Origin: Castanea sativa
Taxonomy: Eukaryota; Streptophyta; Magnoliopsida; Fagales; Fagaceae
Direction of reading: 5' to 3'
Assembly (NCBI RefSeq): GCF_040712315.1
Contig: NC_134015.1
Location: 12,854,945 to 12,918,944 of the forward strand
Length of the DNA: 64,000 nucleotides
The first letter of the stretch is position 1. The number at the start of each line of letters is the position of its first letter. Position numbers and translations under genes: made by a program. Shown here in pieces: positions 46,008-56,991 of the stretch. The notes beneath the pieces were generated by a model, which ran no database searches, was not told the DNA's origin, and saw only the letters and a list, made by a program, of their open reading frames with translations.

Positions 46008-48195
46008 GCCTCTACGTGACTACATAAAATTAGACAAAAAAAAAATGTAAAGTTCCTTTCACACAAAAATTTTCCAATCGAAATCATGGTTATGAAAAAA
46101 AATAAAAATAAAGAAACAGAGGATAGGATAAAATAGCACGTCATTGTTATCCATAGTAAAAATATAGATTGACATATGATTCTCAGACCAAAGATCAAGA
46201 CTTAGTTGTCCATATCAAAAACATGCAATTAGTCAATTACTGATACCTGAATTTTGATCAAATACCCGCTATTTCCATCAACAGGGAAAAAAATAGATTG
46301 ATAAATGAAACATGCAATCAATTAGTCAATTGCATGACACATGCCTCTCACATCAAATACATGCAATCAATGATATCTATCATATTTCATTATTTAGATT
46401 AAGAAATCAATTGCATATATTAAGAAATCAATTGCATATATTAGTTAAATCCACTTGATGATTTTCTCGACCAAACAAAAGGGTATTGCAACTGTCTCAA
46501 CCAACAAAATCCCACCTTTAACATTGCTTAATAAACACCACCATCATAACTTCCATCCATGGAGATATGATATCCAACACACACATACACACATACATAT
46601 AGCAATTTCAACACAAATGCAAAACGAAAAGAGGGAAAAATCCATTGTACCATATTGAGAGACCATTATTACTTGCAAACAGAAAAGAAAAAAATCCAGA
46701 ATTGTGAACAACATTGTACAGAGAAAATTCCATACACACAAAATTCCATGCGGTTCTTTTTACAAACTTCATTTTGGTTCTTTTTTTAGTAATATCATGG
46801 TTATGAAATCCATATAAAATCCATAAATTCTCGCAAACAGAAAAATTCCAATCCATTCAAGTACACACGTAAAATTCATCCAATACATTCTCGTACCCAC
46901 AGAAAATTCCATTAACACATAAAATTACCCCGCACAGAAAATTCCCAATACAAATTCCGTCCAATACAATTACGTTCGCCAATTCACAAATGTTCAACCG
47001 ACTTGAATATGTACACACGTAAAATTCCATACACACGTAAAATTACCCCCGCACACGTAAAATTCCCAAATACATTCCCGTCCCATACAAATTCGTTTTG
47101 CCAATTCACAAAAGCCGCAAACAAATATGGGCAGATTGTTTCATATATCCATTTGAGTACTTGACCGAATAACAACTCATTACAACAAGTTTGTGTAGCA
47201 CAAGCAATACCTCGGTACTATATTTGTGATTCCTTCCAAGAATCCAACTGGGAAAAAAGAAAAAGTAAAGGGGGTCACTTCTCATAAATCAAAATCTGTC
47301 ATGGCATAATTTGTAATGCAAAAAATTAATGTACATGTGAAGAATTCTGAAAAGCATGCCAAGATGAGAAAAATGGGCTTCGTGCATTCCAACAGAAACT
47401 AAGACAACGTTAGGTCTCTCCTCATACCCCCATTCCTTCTTTTTTTTTGTTAGAGCATCCAACCCAAAAGCTTAAGCAAGTAGGTGGAGAATTCAACTGA
47501 CCTGAAGTGAAACAGAGGGCTGATCGGCGGTGAGCTGAGAGGGCTGATCGGCGTGGGTCTGAGGCCGAGAGGGTTGATCGGCGTGGGTCCCAGTTGATCG
47601 GCGGTGGAACGGTGACGTTGAAGACGGTAAGGGCCGGCGGCGGCGAGCTTGAGAGAGTTGAGAGCTTCGACGGCGTGGGCTGAGGTTGATCGGCGGTGAG
47701 CTTGAGAGAGTTGAGACGGCGTCGGCGTGGGTCGGCGGCGAGCTTCAGAGAGCGACTGTGAAGAGAAAGTGAAGGAGAGACTGAAATGGAGAGACTTCCG
47801 GAGTGACTGAAGAGAGAAGACGGCGTCGGCGGCGGTGGCGGTAGCGGTGAGCTTCAGAGAGGGCGGTGATTTCAGAGAAGGAGAGACTGAAATGGATGAG
47901 GTTTGGTTTCCGGAGTGACTGAAGCGAGGAGAGAGAGCGTGAAATGAAAGAGGGAGTCTGTGAAATGAAATGAAGCGAGGATGAGCTTCAGATATGTGTT
48001 TTTTAATCAAAGCCGAATAAAATAGTATTTTTTTTTTATAACTTTCAGCTACAGTGCTCATGTATTGATACATGAGCACTGTAGCGCAAAGCTAAAAAAA
48101 TTTAGCTTTGCCTCCACTGCTGTGTATGGGATTTTGTGGTTTGAGTGGAGCTAAAATAGCAATATAGCTATTTAGCTCCACTGCTGTGAATGCTC
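46008..48195 (-). other. 5' region of the Harbinger element
   Basis: AT-rich up to about 47450, with ACACACGTAAAATTCC-type short repeats at 46870-47075. From 47500 to 48000 it is GC-rich, with at least six TTGATCGGCG/TGATCGGCG copies and GAGCTTCAGAGAG repeats. GTTAGAGCATCCAACCC at 47450 resembles a second Harbinger-type terminus but has no partner. A 17-bp perfect hairpin (48048-48064 with 48069-48085) lies in the subterminal region. The 209-codon frame here (47450-48079) is low in complexity and not called. Confidence 0.5.
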
Positions 48196-48198
48196 TTA

Positions 48199-48953
48199 TA
48201 CCCACAAGTTATAATCATGGGTTCAATCTATGGGCTATTATGCAAATAATTATAAATATATTAATTGAAATTTTGAAAGCAAAACAGCATACATAATACA
48301 AATTATAGTAAATTACTTGAATAACTTTTACCCAAGCTAAATTTAACCACACACCTCCAAGCCCAGCCCAACTTAACTTGGGTGTGTGTAAGAACCTCAC
48401 TTGGGTAGGCTCTCCCTTGAGGCAATACACAAAGCCCAACATCATGATGTTTAAACCCACAAAATGTTTATAATCTTTTCAATGTGAGACCATGCATTTT
48501 CACATCTTTTACGATGTTTAAATAGGCACTTTAGGAGTCAATGTTTTTCATTGACTCCTTGGCAGTTTTGAGCAAGTAGCCAGAAATTAGTTGCAATTTC
48601 CGGTGACCTCCCACCTACTCCTCTCTACTCTCTCTCTATCCAGTTAGACCATTAAAATTACTTAGGAAATTTTTATAAAATATATACTTAAATATTTAAA
48701 TATATTTAGTGACTTATTCAGTTTGGTTCAGTCTAGTCAATTTGGTTTATTTTCTTCAATATTGGGATAGGGATCTTTGAAGGTCCCTTTTTGGACAAAA
48801 TGTCTAGGCCCAAAATAGAAGCAAGGACCCTAGGCCTTGCAGTTATTGTATTAAGGAACTAGGCTTGGTTCACCGTAGCTAAAAAGGCTGTTTACGAACC
48901 AAGTGGTGCATAGAGTAGAGATCCTACAATACGTATGTTCCAACAAGCAAGAA

Positions 48954-48988
<35 letters not shown>

Positions 48989-50074
48989 GTATTGAATAGC
49001 AAGAAAAACAGTAAAGGAACAATACATAAAGAAGGACATAAAATGAATGTTAAGGATCCTTAAATCAATAAGAAATATTTCATTACTTTTAATTAATGAA
49101 TCACAAAGTGCTCACTAAGACGTGTTACAAGGTCCAAATAAACTCAAAAATTACAGACTTAGATGGCCCTCTAAGACTTGCAAAGTTTGAATCTCTTTGA
49201 ATCCGAGTATGTTCTATAGTTGCTGCATTAGTACACCGGGCAATGTTTCTTTTCCCTTTATTACTCTCTTTGAGTTTTTTGACAGAGTTTTTTCAATGAT
49301 TCTATTTTGATTCACTATTGCTGAATGCCCTTTCATTGTTGGTTGTTTCCTCCTTTTATAGCGCTATCCTAGGGCTCCGGGGTACCACTTGTTCCTTCCT
49401 TTACTCCTCTGGGTACTAGAGCCTGTGGTGTGCCAGCAGTTTTGATGGCTGGTCCCCTCCTTGTTTTCCTTATAGTTTTCTTCTTTTGGTGCCTTTTTTT
49501 CAAAAGCCTCTTGCTGACCTTCCATTCTAAGGTGTCCTAGGGGAGCTGACCTTCAATCTCTCTTCCTCTAAGGCTTCTCTATCTTACTTTTTTAGGCTCA
49601 GCTTTTTGGCCGTCCTTCCTTTTGTCATTTTTCCTAAGTGAGCCGATTCTATTCCTGCCAGGTTGAAAGTTCCTCTAGTTATTTCCCTTCATGATTCTTC
49701 TTCCTGGGTTCCCCGAGGTACTAGCTTCCTTGTTCATGAGTTGTTACTTTCCAATCCTTCTAATTCCCTTCTGCATCATTGGGTGATTGAGAAGGACGCT
49801 TCTGCTCTTCGTTCCCTGTGTTTCTTGGTACTCCTTTTGAGTTGTCTTAATCTTATTCCCAGCTATACTGCACGTCCCGAGGACCCCGAGCCCCTGGTAG
49901 CCTCTAGGTATCCTAGCCCAGTACTTACTGTTGGACTCTTTTGATTTTCTGATCTTGATAGGCTGGGCTTTTTTTTTTTTTTTTTTTCCTTTCCCCCCTT
50001 CGTTTGATAGGCCCTAAGGCCTATCCCTCTATGAATTTTGGGCTTGAAATCTTTTTAATAGACTCGGGCTCATG
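48199..50074. other. Unassigned repeat-like DNA
   Basis: No host gene seen. A TG then TA microsatellite lies at 48954-48990. From about 49200 to 49960 the sequence is pyrimidine-rich with many TTCCTTCCT and CTTTTGG blocks and reads like an LTR or untranslated retroelement sequence, but I found no TG...CA ends with a matching 5-bp duplication. The 93-codon frame at 49663-49944 lies in it and is not called. Confidence 0.35.
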
Positions 50075-50230
50075 GTTTTAAAAACCGAACCGGACATCGA
50101 ACCGTTTCTTTCAAAATTTTCGGTTCAACCCCAGTTTTTGACCGGTTTTGAGGCTTTTAACAGGACCGAACTGTACCAGTTTTCTCGGTTGAACCGGTCG
50201 AACCGGCCGGTCCGGTATGGTTTTTAAAAC
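50075..50230. mobile_element. 156-bp foldback element (MITE-like)
   Basis: Perfect 12-bp terminal inverted repeats GTTTTAAAAACC (50075) and GGTTTTTAAAAC (50219). Inside, CCGAACCGG/CGAACCG blocks on the left face CGGTTGAACCGGTCGAACCGG on the right, so most of the unit can fold on itself. No clear target duplication was found, so the superfamily is left open. Confidence 0.75.
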
Positions 50231-50865
50231 AGTGCTCGAGCCTACTCCCCTCCCTTTTGTGGGGGGTTTTAACCATTTTATTATTATTTTTTATGGAGTG
50301 CGTTAAATGTGCTACTTTGGGCTTTGATGTTGTAACTTTTTATACCTCAACAGGATCGAAATTGAATTTAAAAAAAAAAAAAAATGAAGAAACAGATTTT
50401 TTTTACATTGATAGTATAATGTAAACTAATAATTTTCCTTAAAAGTAATAATGAAATACCTTGATTCTTTTTTCTTTTTATTTTGTAATTTTTTTTTGAA
50501 ACGTGCCAGAAAGCCTTTATTGATGAATAATAATCAATGAACATCTCAAAGAACAACAAACAAAACATCAAGTGGAATATCTTCTAACCAGACCTGATAA
50601 GTACTTAGCTTTTCTTGCTAATTAATACATGTGCAATGATACATTATTGCTGCGTTGTAATTAATCCCATCAAATCATGCCATTGCACAATACATAATTA
50701 TAGCAAAGCATGATATGCCTTTGAATGCTCATAAATTTCCCAACAACAAATATTTTTAGTATTCTAATAAAAGCAATGCAATATTGTACTTGTTCAACTT
50801 CTTATATATGGTATATACGTTTTGAGCTAGCTGTTAAAGCCCTCAAACATTATATACCAAACGAA
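50231..50865. other. Spacer with promoter of the C2-like gene
   Basis: Near 50493-50590 TTTTTTTTTGAAACGTGCCAG and the sequence after it look like the antisense of a LINE 3' tail. TATATATGGTATATA at 50803 is a plausible TATA box for the gene starting at 50866. Confidence 0.4.
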
Positions 50866-51345
50866 ATGAAGATACATCTCAAGATTATCTCATTGGAGTA
50901 TTCCAATAGTCATTTCGATCTCTTTAAGAAATTGTGTGATGAGGGAATTTCCGTGAGGGTGGGAATATCCGACACTCATTCTCCACCATATAAGTATACT
51001 AAAACAAAATTCTCTACGAGAGACAATTATGAAAGCAATATCTTAATGTGGAACTTCCCAATGGAGTTTGAACTTTTAGGAGGATCACATAATAAGATGC
51101 TATATTTTGAATTCCAGCGCCAAAAACGTAACCAAGTTATTGAGCAAGCGTTCGAACTGGTACCTAATCTTTTGTTCGAGAGTATCCCACAACAGTGGAA
51201 AATCGACTATGGATTTACAAAGCCTGCTGATCCATTTTCATTAAGACAGCCAGAGTTCATGCAAATCGATGAACCTTTCAAAGAAATAATGAGACTGACT
51301 GATATAGGGTGGTTTAAGTTCTCATATAGGTTTACTGCAAATTGA
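50866..51345 (+). CDS. Small C2-domain-like protein (SRC2-type)
   Basis: A single-exon frame of 159 codons from MKIHLKIISLEYS. Residues about 1-65 fit a C2 beta-sandwich: LKIISLEY, then ISVRVGISDTH, KTKFSTRD and the MWNFPMEFEL strand. The WNFPMxF segment is the hallmark of plant SRC2-like C2 proteins, which bind membranes, often with calcium. The first calcium-loop aspartates are not obvious, so binding may be calcium-independent. The C-terminal half (about 75-159) is not recognised; it has an LYFEFQRQKRNQVIEQAFEL helix-like part and no membrane anchor. The upstream in-frame ATG at 50725 was rejected because it precedes the TATA box. It may be lineage-specific; expression is untested. Confidence 0.6.
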   Translation: MKIHLKIISLEYSNSHFDLFKKLCDEGISVRVGISDTHSPPYKYTKTKFSTRDNYESNILMWNFPMEFELLGGSHNKMLYFEFQRQKRNQVIEQAFELVPNLLFESIPQQWKIDYGFTKPADPFSLRQPEFMQIDEPFKEIMRLTDIGWFKFSYRFTAN

Positions 51346-51720
51346 ACAAGTGTAATTTTGTCAAACCCTTAATATTTATCAGGAATTATTTGGTGTTGTT
51401 TAGGGGATCGATTAATTTAATTAAATAAAATTATATATTTTTCTAGTTATTTCTCTTAAATTCTGTTTAAGTTTTATTGTTAAGTCATTGCTTTTGTTGC
51501 TCCTTAATTTCATACCAAGTTTTCCAATTGAAGTGATAGTTGTTACAATTTGACCTTCTTGTGTACTCACAAATGGGAGATATTATTTGTGTTATAGTAC
51601 ATCAAATGTGAAACTCTATAGAATTTTTGTTGTGAAAAAAGAAAAAGAAAAAATGCCACAAGAAATTTTGAATAAACTCACACACTAGATACTAGAACAC
51701 ATACAATTAATAAAAAGTTA
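51346..51720. other. 3' flank of the C2-like gene
   Basis: AT-rich, with likely 3' UTR. The target site of the gypsy element (GGATT) follows at 51721. No other feature seen. Confidence 0.5.
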
Positions 51721-51725
51721 GGATT

Positions 51726-52296
51726 TGAAGAGGAATAAAATGAGCACGACGGGTCTACGTGGTGGATGTGACGACACGGGGATGACGGATTGATGGTCAA
51801 CAGTCAGGGAGCTTGGATCCACAGTGGACGGATAGATATAGCACATCAGTCATTGGTTCCATTAATTCTAGAATAGGGTTTTCACTTTACGACTAAGTCT
51901 AGTATGGTTTGCTTGGTCTCCGCAAAAACGTGCAGAAGAAGAATCCTTGCGTCACACGTTTAAGCCTTGATCAAGGGACTCCTACAAGGAAAAGAATTCT
52001 GGGAGGTGTGTAAAAGGAAAGAGTTCTAATTCTATAAGGAAAGGACTTCATGAACAAAGCACGGAAGTTAAAACCCTACACTACTATAAATACCTTAAAA
52101 CCCTCATAAATCAAGGTACGCATAATTGACTCAACTCTGGCATTTTAGGGTTGTGAAAAGTTTTAATTTGACCTTCGGAGGGTTTTTGGCCGGCACCATA
52201 CCGGTGCTCTCTGATAGGTCTTTGTTTTTCGTTTTGTAGGTGTTGTTTCGATTTGAGAGTGCGTGTAGCTTACTAGTGATTTTTTCGGCTTCATCA
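51726..52296 (+). repeat. 5' LTR of the gypsy element
   Basis: Begins TGAAGAGGAATAAAATG and ends TTCGGCTTCATCA. A TATA box (CTATAAATAC) at 52084 should start the genomic RNA near 52115. The likely primer binding site TTGGTGCCGTTTGTGGG follows at 52298; the tRNA it pairs with was not determined. Confidence 0.95.
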
Positions 52297-52374
52297 GTTG
52301 GTGCCGTTTGTGGGAAAAATTATCAGCACTGGAGGGTAATCAGCCTTTGCTCTATCCCTGAGACAAAAAGTTGC

Positions 52375-55335
52375 ATGGTACTCACTCGATCGAAGGCAGC
52401 AACCAACAATCAAGGGGACGAACCGCACGCCACAACTTTAGAGAGGCAAGTCCAAACGCTTGCGGCGGCGGTTGAGTGCCTAACCAAGCAGAATCATGAT
52501 CTAGAAGAGCAACTGCGGCAAAGGAATGCACACCCGAGCGCACCAGAGGAAGACCAGGAAGGTGCAAGCGTGGAAGGGAGGAACCCAGAAGGGCCTGAGG
52601 GTAGCAACGCTCAGAGTAGACCGAAACGACAGGACACTAACCGGCCATCCATCTCGGACACCCTACCACATCACATAGTAGCTAAGATGCAGGAGATGAG
52701 AGAACAGATGGATGTGATGATGAACGCCTTAAGGGGTCGAATCTCCAGCAACCTAGATGGCTTAGTCCACAAAACTGATTCGCCTTTCACAGCGCTCGTA
52801 AGTTCATGCCCCCTTCTCCCAAAATTTCGCATGCCTCAGGTGGAGAATTATGACGAATCCAAGGACCCATTGGATCACTTGGAGTCTTTCAAGACCCTAA
52901 TGCATCTTCAGGGTGTACCGGATGATATCAGGTGTAGGGCTTTTCCCACCACATTGTAAGGACCTGCGAGGGACTGGTACAGTAGGCTGACACCTAATTC
53001 CATTAGCACTTTTAAGGAATTAGGCGCACAGTTCGTATCACACTTTAACGGGAGTCACCGGCATAAGAAGTATATCGCGTGTCTGATGAACATTAAACAA
53101 CGAGAAGACGAGACTCTAAGATCATACATAGCTCGCTTTAACAAGGAAGCCCTCTCGATAGACGAGGCGGATGACAAGATACTTGTAGCAGCATTCACAA
53201 ACAGGCTACTGAAGGGTAAGTTCCTGTTTTCTTTGTATAAGAACGACCCAAAGACTATGTCCGAAGTGTTTTACAAGGCAACGAAGTACATGAACGTTGA
53301 GGATGCCTTGCTGGCTCGAGAGGAAAAGCCTAGAAAAAGGAAAAGGCAGGAAGATACACGACCAGATAAGGGACGGAAGATGGCTAGAACCGGAGAGCGA
53401 CGGGAAGATCGACGACCCAAACCGCCCGCGGGAAGATTCACGAACTTCACCCCTCTCACAGCCCCAATCGACCAAGTGTTAATGTAGATCAAAGATGAAG
53501 TAACCCTGACATTTCCTGGCAAGCTGAAGGGAGATCCGAACAAGAGGCCAAAAGACAGATACTGCCATTTTCATGGCGATCATGGCCACGATACGACAGA
53601 TTGTTATGACTTAAAGCAGCAAATTGAAGCCCTCATTAGGCAAGGAAGGTTGCAGAGGTTTGTGAGGAAGGAGAGAACGGATCAACTCTAGGAACAAAAT
53701 CCCCGACAAGAGAACGAGCATCCCAAACCACCTGTAGGAGACATACGAATGATTGTAGGGGGCACTACTTCTGCAAGGTGGTCCAAAAAGGCTAGAAAAA
53801 CCTATTTGCGGATGGTTCAAAGCGTCCAGTTGACAGGCTCCTCACTGAAAATGACGCGAAGTGATAACCCCAGCATTGGGTTTTCGGAAGAAGATGCGCG
53901 ACGCCTTCACCACCCACATGACGATGTGCTCGTCATCAGCATACGGGCAGGGGACTACAACATGCATCGAGTTTTGGTGGACAACGAAAGCTCAGCGGAT
54001 ATCCTCTACTACCCCGCGTTCCAGCAAATGGGGATTGGTAGAGAACGACTAGTCCCAACGAATGCACCCCTTGTTGGCTTCGGAGGGACAAGGGTCTACC
54101 TTTTGGGCGTCGTCACGTTGTCTGTGATGGTCGGGGATTACCCACAGAAAGTAACCAAGGATGTAGCTTTTCTTGTGGTCGACTGCTCTTCTGCTTATAA
54201 CGCCATCCTCGGACGGCCCACTCTTAATGCATGGAAGGCGGTTACCTTGACCTACCATCTAATGGTCAAATTCCCCACCGAATACGGAACTGGAGAGCTG
54301 GGTGGAAATCAGGTGGCTGCATGAGAATGCTACATCGCCATGATGGAAATGGATGACCACCTACAAGCAATGAGCATCGAGGAATAGTGAACGGTGGCAA
54401 AATCAGTGGAAGAGTTAGAAGAAGTACACCTGGATGATTCTAGGCTCGAACGGACCACAAGAATCGGCACTTTGGCCAGCCAAATAGTCCGACAAGCGCT
54501 CGCATTATTCCTCAAGGAAAACCAAGATGTTTTTGAATGGAGTCACGAGGACATGCCGGGGATAGACCCGTCGGTCATAGTTCACAAGTTGAACGTGTCA
54601 CCCTCTTTCTCCCCTGTCCGACAGAAGAAACGAGTGTTCACCCTTGAACGAGAACGAGCCATAGTAGAAGAAGTACGAAAGCTACAAGAAGCGGACTTCA
54701 TACGCGAGGTGTACTACCCTGATTGGTTGGCAAATGTAGTAATGGTCAAGAAGGCCAATGGGAAGTGGAGAATGTGTGTTGACTTCACAGATCTGAATAG
54801 GGCCTGCCCTAAGGATAGTTACCCACTCCCACGTATTGACACCCTGGTATACTCCATCGCAAGACATGAACTCTTGAGCTTCATGGATGCCTTTTCCGGC
54901 TACAACCAAATTAAATTGGATGAGATTGATCAGGAGAAAACCTTGTTCATAACGAGTCAAGGGCTTTTCTGCTACAAAGTAATGCCTTTCGGGCTTAAAA
55001 ACGTAAGAGCCACATATCAGAGATTGATGAACAAGATGTTCACGCACCAAATTGGCAGAAACGTGCAGGTATACGTAGATGATATGGTGGTAAAAAGCGT
55101 GCGGGAGTCCGATCACCTGAGGGACCTCTAGGAGACATTCGATACTCTTCGGTCATATAAAATGAAGCTGAATCCGAGCAAATGCGCGTTCGGAGTAACC
55201 GCAGGAAAATTTTGGGATTTATGGTATCCCAGAGGGGCATTGAAGTCAACCCAGAGAAGGTAAAGGAAATCATGGAGCTATCTCCTCCAAGGACGGTAAA
55301 GGAAGTACAAAGCTTGATTGGCAAGATCGCCTCCT
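52375..55335 (+). pseudogene. Gypsy gag-pol, truncated and broken
   Basis: One frame carries gag (from MVLTRSKA at 52375), a CHFHGDHGHDTTDC zinc knuckle (53563-53604), a protease with VLVDNESSADILYYP (about 53971-54015) and reverse transcriptase with the YVDD box (about 55071-55082). Stops interrupt it at 52957, 53485, 53689, 54322, 54388 and 55129, mostly as expected from C-to-T change. A one-base deletion near 55210 shifts the frame. After LIGKIAS at about 55335 homology ends abruptly: the rest of reverse transcriptase, RNase H and integrase are absent. The protein cannot be made from this copy. Confidence 0.93.
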
Positions 55336-55447
55336 TGTTTTTTCTTGGCTGCCTGCTGTTTGATAATGACCCTTCTCCTTGCAACGTCCATTTTTGCAAA
55401 CGAAGACGGTTAAAGTAGTGGTATAAGTTAAAATAACAACGGAAGGA

Positions 55448-56735
55448 TTATTTACGTTTGCGTACTCCTGCGTCGTATCGGCAGGCTGCAATTGTAGGTT
55501 CTGGACTGTCACAATACCAATGCAGCGTGTCTAAGGTGACGAGCTTTGTCCAGGTTCTCTCCGACAACTTAGTGGTTTGAAAAATTTTCTCCAGAAAACC
55601 GAATTGCTCGGTTGTAATGGGTGGACGGCCCTTCGCTAAAAAAAAAAGAAAAAAAGAATCAACGGCTAAGAATAATTCCATAAAAAAGAAGGGGTGAACG
55701 GTTAAGAATAAGACGGGCTCATACCAGACGGGGGCATTATCCCCCAAGTTTTATCTATTGGTATGTATTCATCGTCACCTGGACGACTCATCCAGTTATC
55801 TTCCCAAAGAAAGAAGTACCGACCCTTCCAGTAACGATTGGAGTCTGGGGTCTCGAACACTAGCCTAAGCACCGGACTCCTCAGCATAAAGCTATACATG
55901 CCCTTCAACTTGGTAATCTCAAACGGACGATAACAATGGAAGAACTCTTCAACTGTTAACCATCTTGCCCCATCAGATATTACACCGTACAAAACCTCGA
56001 CGCTCAGGAAAACCCTCGAAGCATTTGGTGAGATCTGGGTGACAGCCAAGCCCAGGTATTGAAGAAGACGACGGTGTAAGGCACTCAGAGGAAAACGCAG
56101 GCCAGCTTTTAGCATCTGCTCGTAAACACTGACGTCTTCAAGACCGTCGTAGTAATATTTCTCTGACTTGAAGGGTAGACGGATGGGTAGGGTGTCAGGT
56201 ATTTGGTACTTTTGCCTTAGTGTATTGAAGTGCGCTAGCTTGATGGAGGAAACGAAGTCGTTCACCGTCCACAAGGGGAGCAGGACGAATTCTCTGAAAC
56301 CATCAGGGCCTATGACGGATTGGATCGGTGGATCTATACCATCTAAGTCGTCATTCGAGTCATATTCTGATCCGTCCTCATCCTGCCCTTCATCTTCCAC
56401 ATGGGAAGGAGAGCTAGCTGACGGTTCCCTCTCCTCGCTGGAGGTGTCTTGGTTTGCTTGACCTGACGGGAACACCTCTTTGTAGCCCGCTCCCTTACGG
56501 ACATAAGACTGACTACTTGACGCCTCACTAGACATCTGACACCTACAGATGACGGGTAAAGGAAACCTAAGACTCTAGATCTGTACTGACGACGAACCAA
56601 CATGCGAAATAAAGAACAGAAACTCAACATGCGAAATAAAGTAAAGAAGGTACTCACAGGTGGACGGTAAGGAAATGCGACGGATGAGCTAAGAGGACGA
56701 CGAATCTCAACTTCTAGAGGCGACGGATCACACAT
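55448..56735 (-). CDS. Antisense gene of the gypsy element, spliced, intact
   Basis: Minus-strand exons 56658-56735 (26 codons), 55725-56535 and 55448-55635 join in frame through two GT-AG introns and give about 358 residues without a stop. The first join uses the CAG directly before the ATG at 56535, so translation could also start there (332 residues). The protein has an acidic Ser-rich part (about 50-90) and a conserved plant-transposon-associated domain with FFHCYRPFEITKLKGMYSF, RYWKGRYFFLWEDNW and WTKLVTLDTLHWY. Its function is unknown. It begins 35 bases after the predicted start from its own TATA box. It is open while gag-pol next to it has several stops, which suggests separate selection or more recent loss of gag-pol. 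Confidence 0.75.
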
Positions 56736-56800
56736 TGTGGACGGTTGCGCTCTGATTAGCAGAAAATTTTTCAAAGTGTAAAAATGAAAACGGTGGACAG

Positions 56801-56808
56801 TATATATA
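56801..56808 (-). promoter_or_regulatory. TATA box of the antisense gene
   Basis: TCTATATATACTGTCC on the minus strand lies 66-73 bases before the ATG at 56735, a normal spacing. It gives the antisense gene a promoter separate from the LTR and pointing away from it. Confidence 0.6.
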
Positions 56809-56975
56809 GAGGGAATGGCGCGGGGCGCGTTGATTCCAACAAACAACCAGTAGAGTACCGCCACGTGTCCCTGACGCATTTATGATATCGTTCCAGCCTG
56901 TCCGTCAAAACACACCTGTCAAGTGTCAATTAACCGTCATTCCATGAAACCGTAGAGGAAAGTTGACGGTCTCAA

Positions 56976-56991
56976 GGAATGAGGGGGCAAC
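56976..56991 (+). other. Polypurine tract of the gypsy element
   Basis: GGAATGAGGGGGCAAC sits directly before the 3' LTR, where plus-strand DNA synthesis is primed. Confidence 0.75.

Larger units (their letters stand above)
42549..48195 (-). mobile_element. PIF/Harbinger DNA transposon, nearly full-length, decayed
   Basis: Terminal inverted repeats GAGCATCCACAGCAGTGG (42549) and CCACTGCTGTGAATGCTC (ending 48195) match over about 24 bases with two differences. TTA flanks both ends (42546-42548, 48196-48198), the target duplication typical of this superfamily. The 5647-bp element carries both expected genes on the minus strand: a Myb/SANT-like ORF1 and a DDE transposase, each with disabling changes. 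It may still supply termini to non-autonomous relatives such as the remnant at 18139. Confidence 0.93.

Noticed and set aside
47450..48079. 209-codon Ser/Pro/Thr-rich frame
   Set aside because: Translates repeats of the Harbinger 5' region and starts close to its inverted repeat; not an expected gene of the element.
49663..49944. 93-codon frame with Leu/Ser-rich text
   Set aside because: Sits in pyrimidine-rich repeat-like DNA; no domain and no promoter or splice context.
49200..49990. Second solo LTR
   Set aside because: The texture is LTR-like, but no TG...CA ends with a matching 5-bp duplication could be found.
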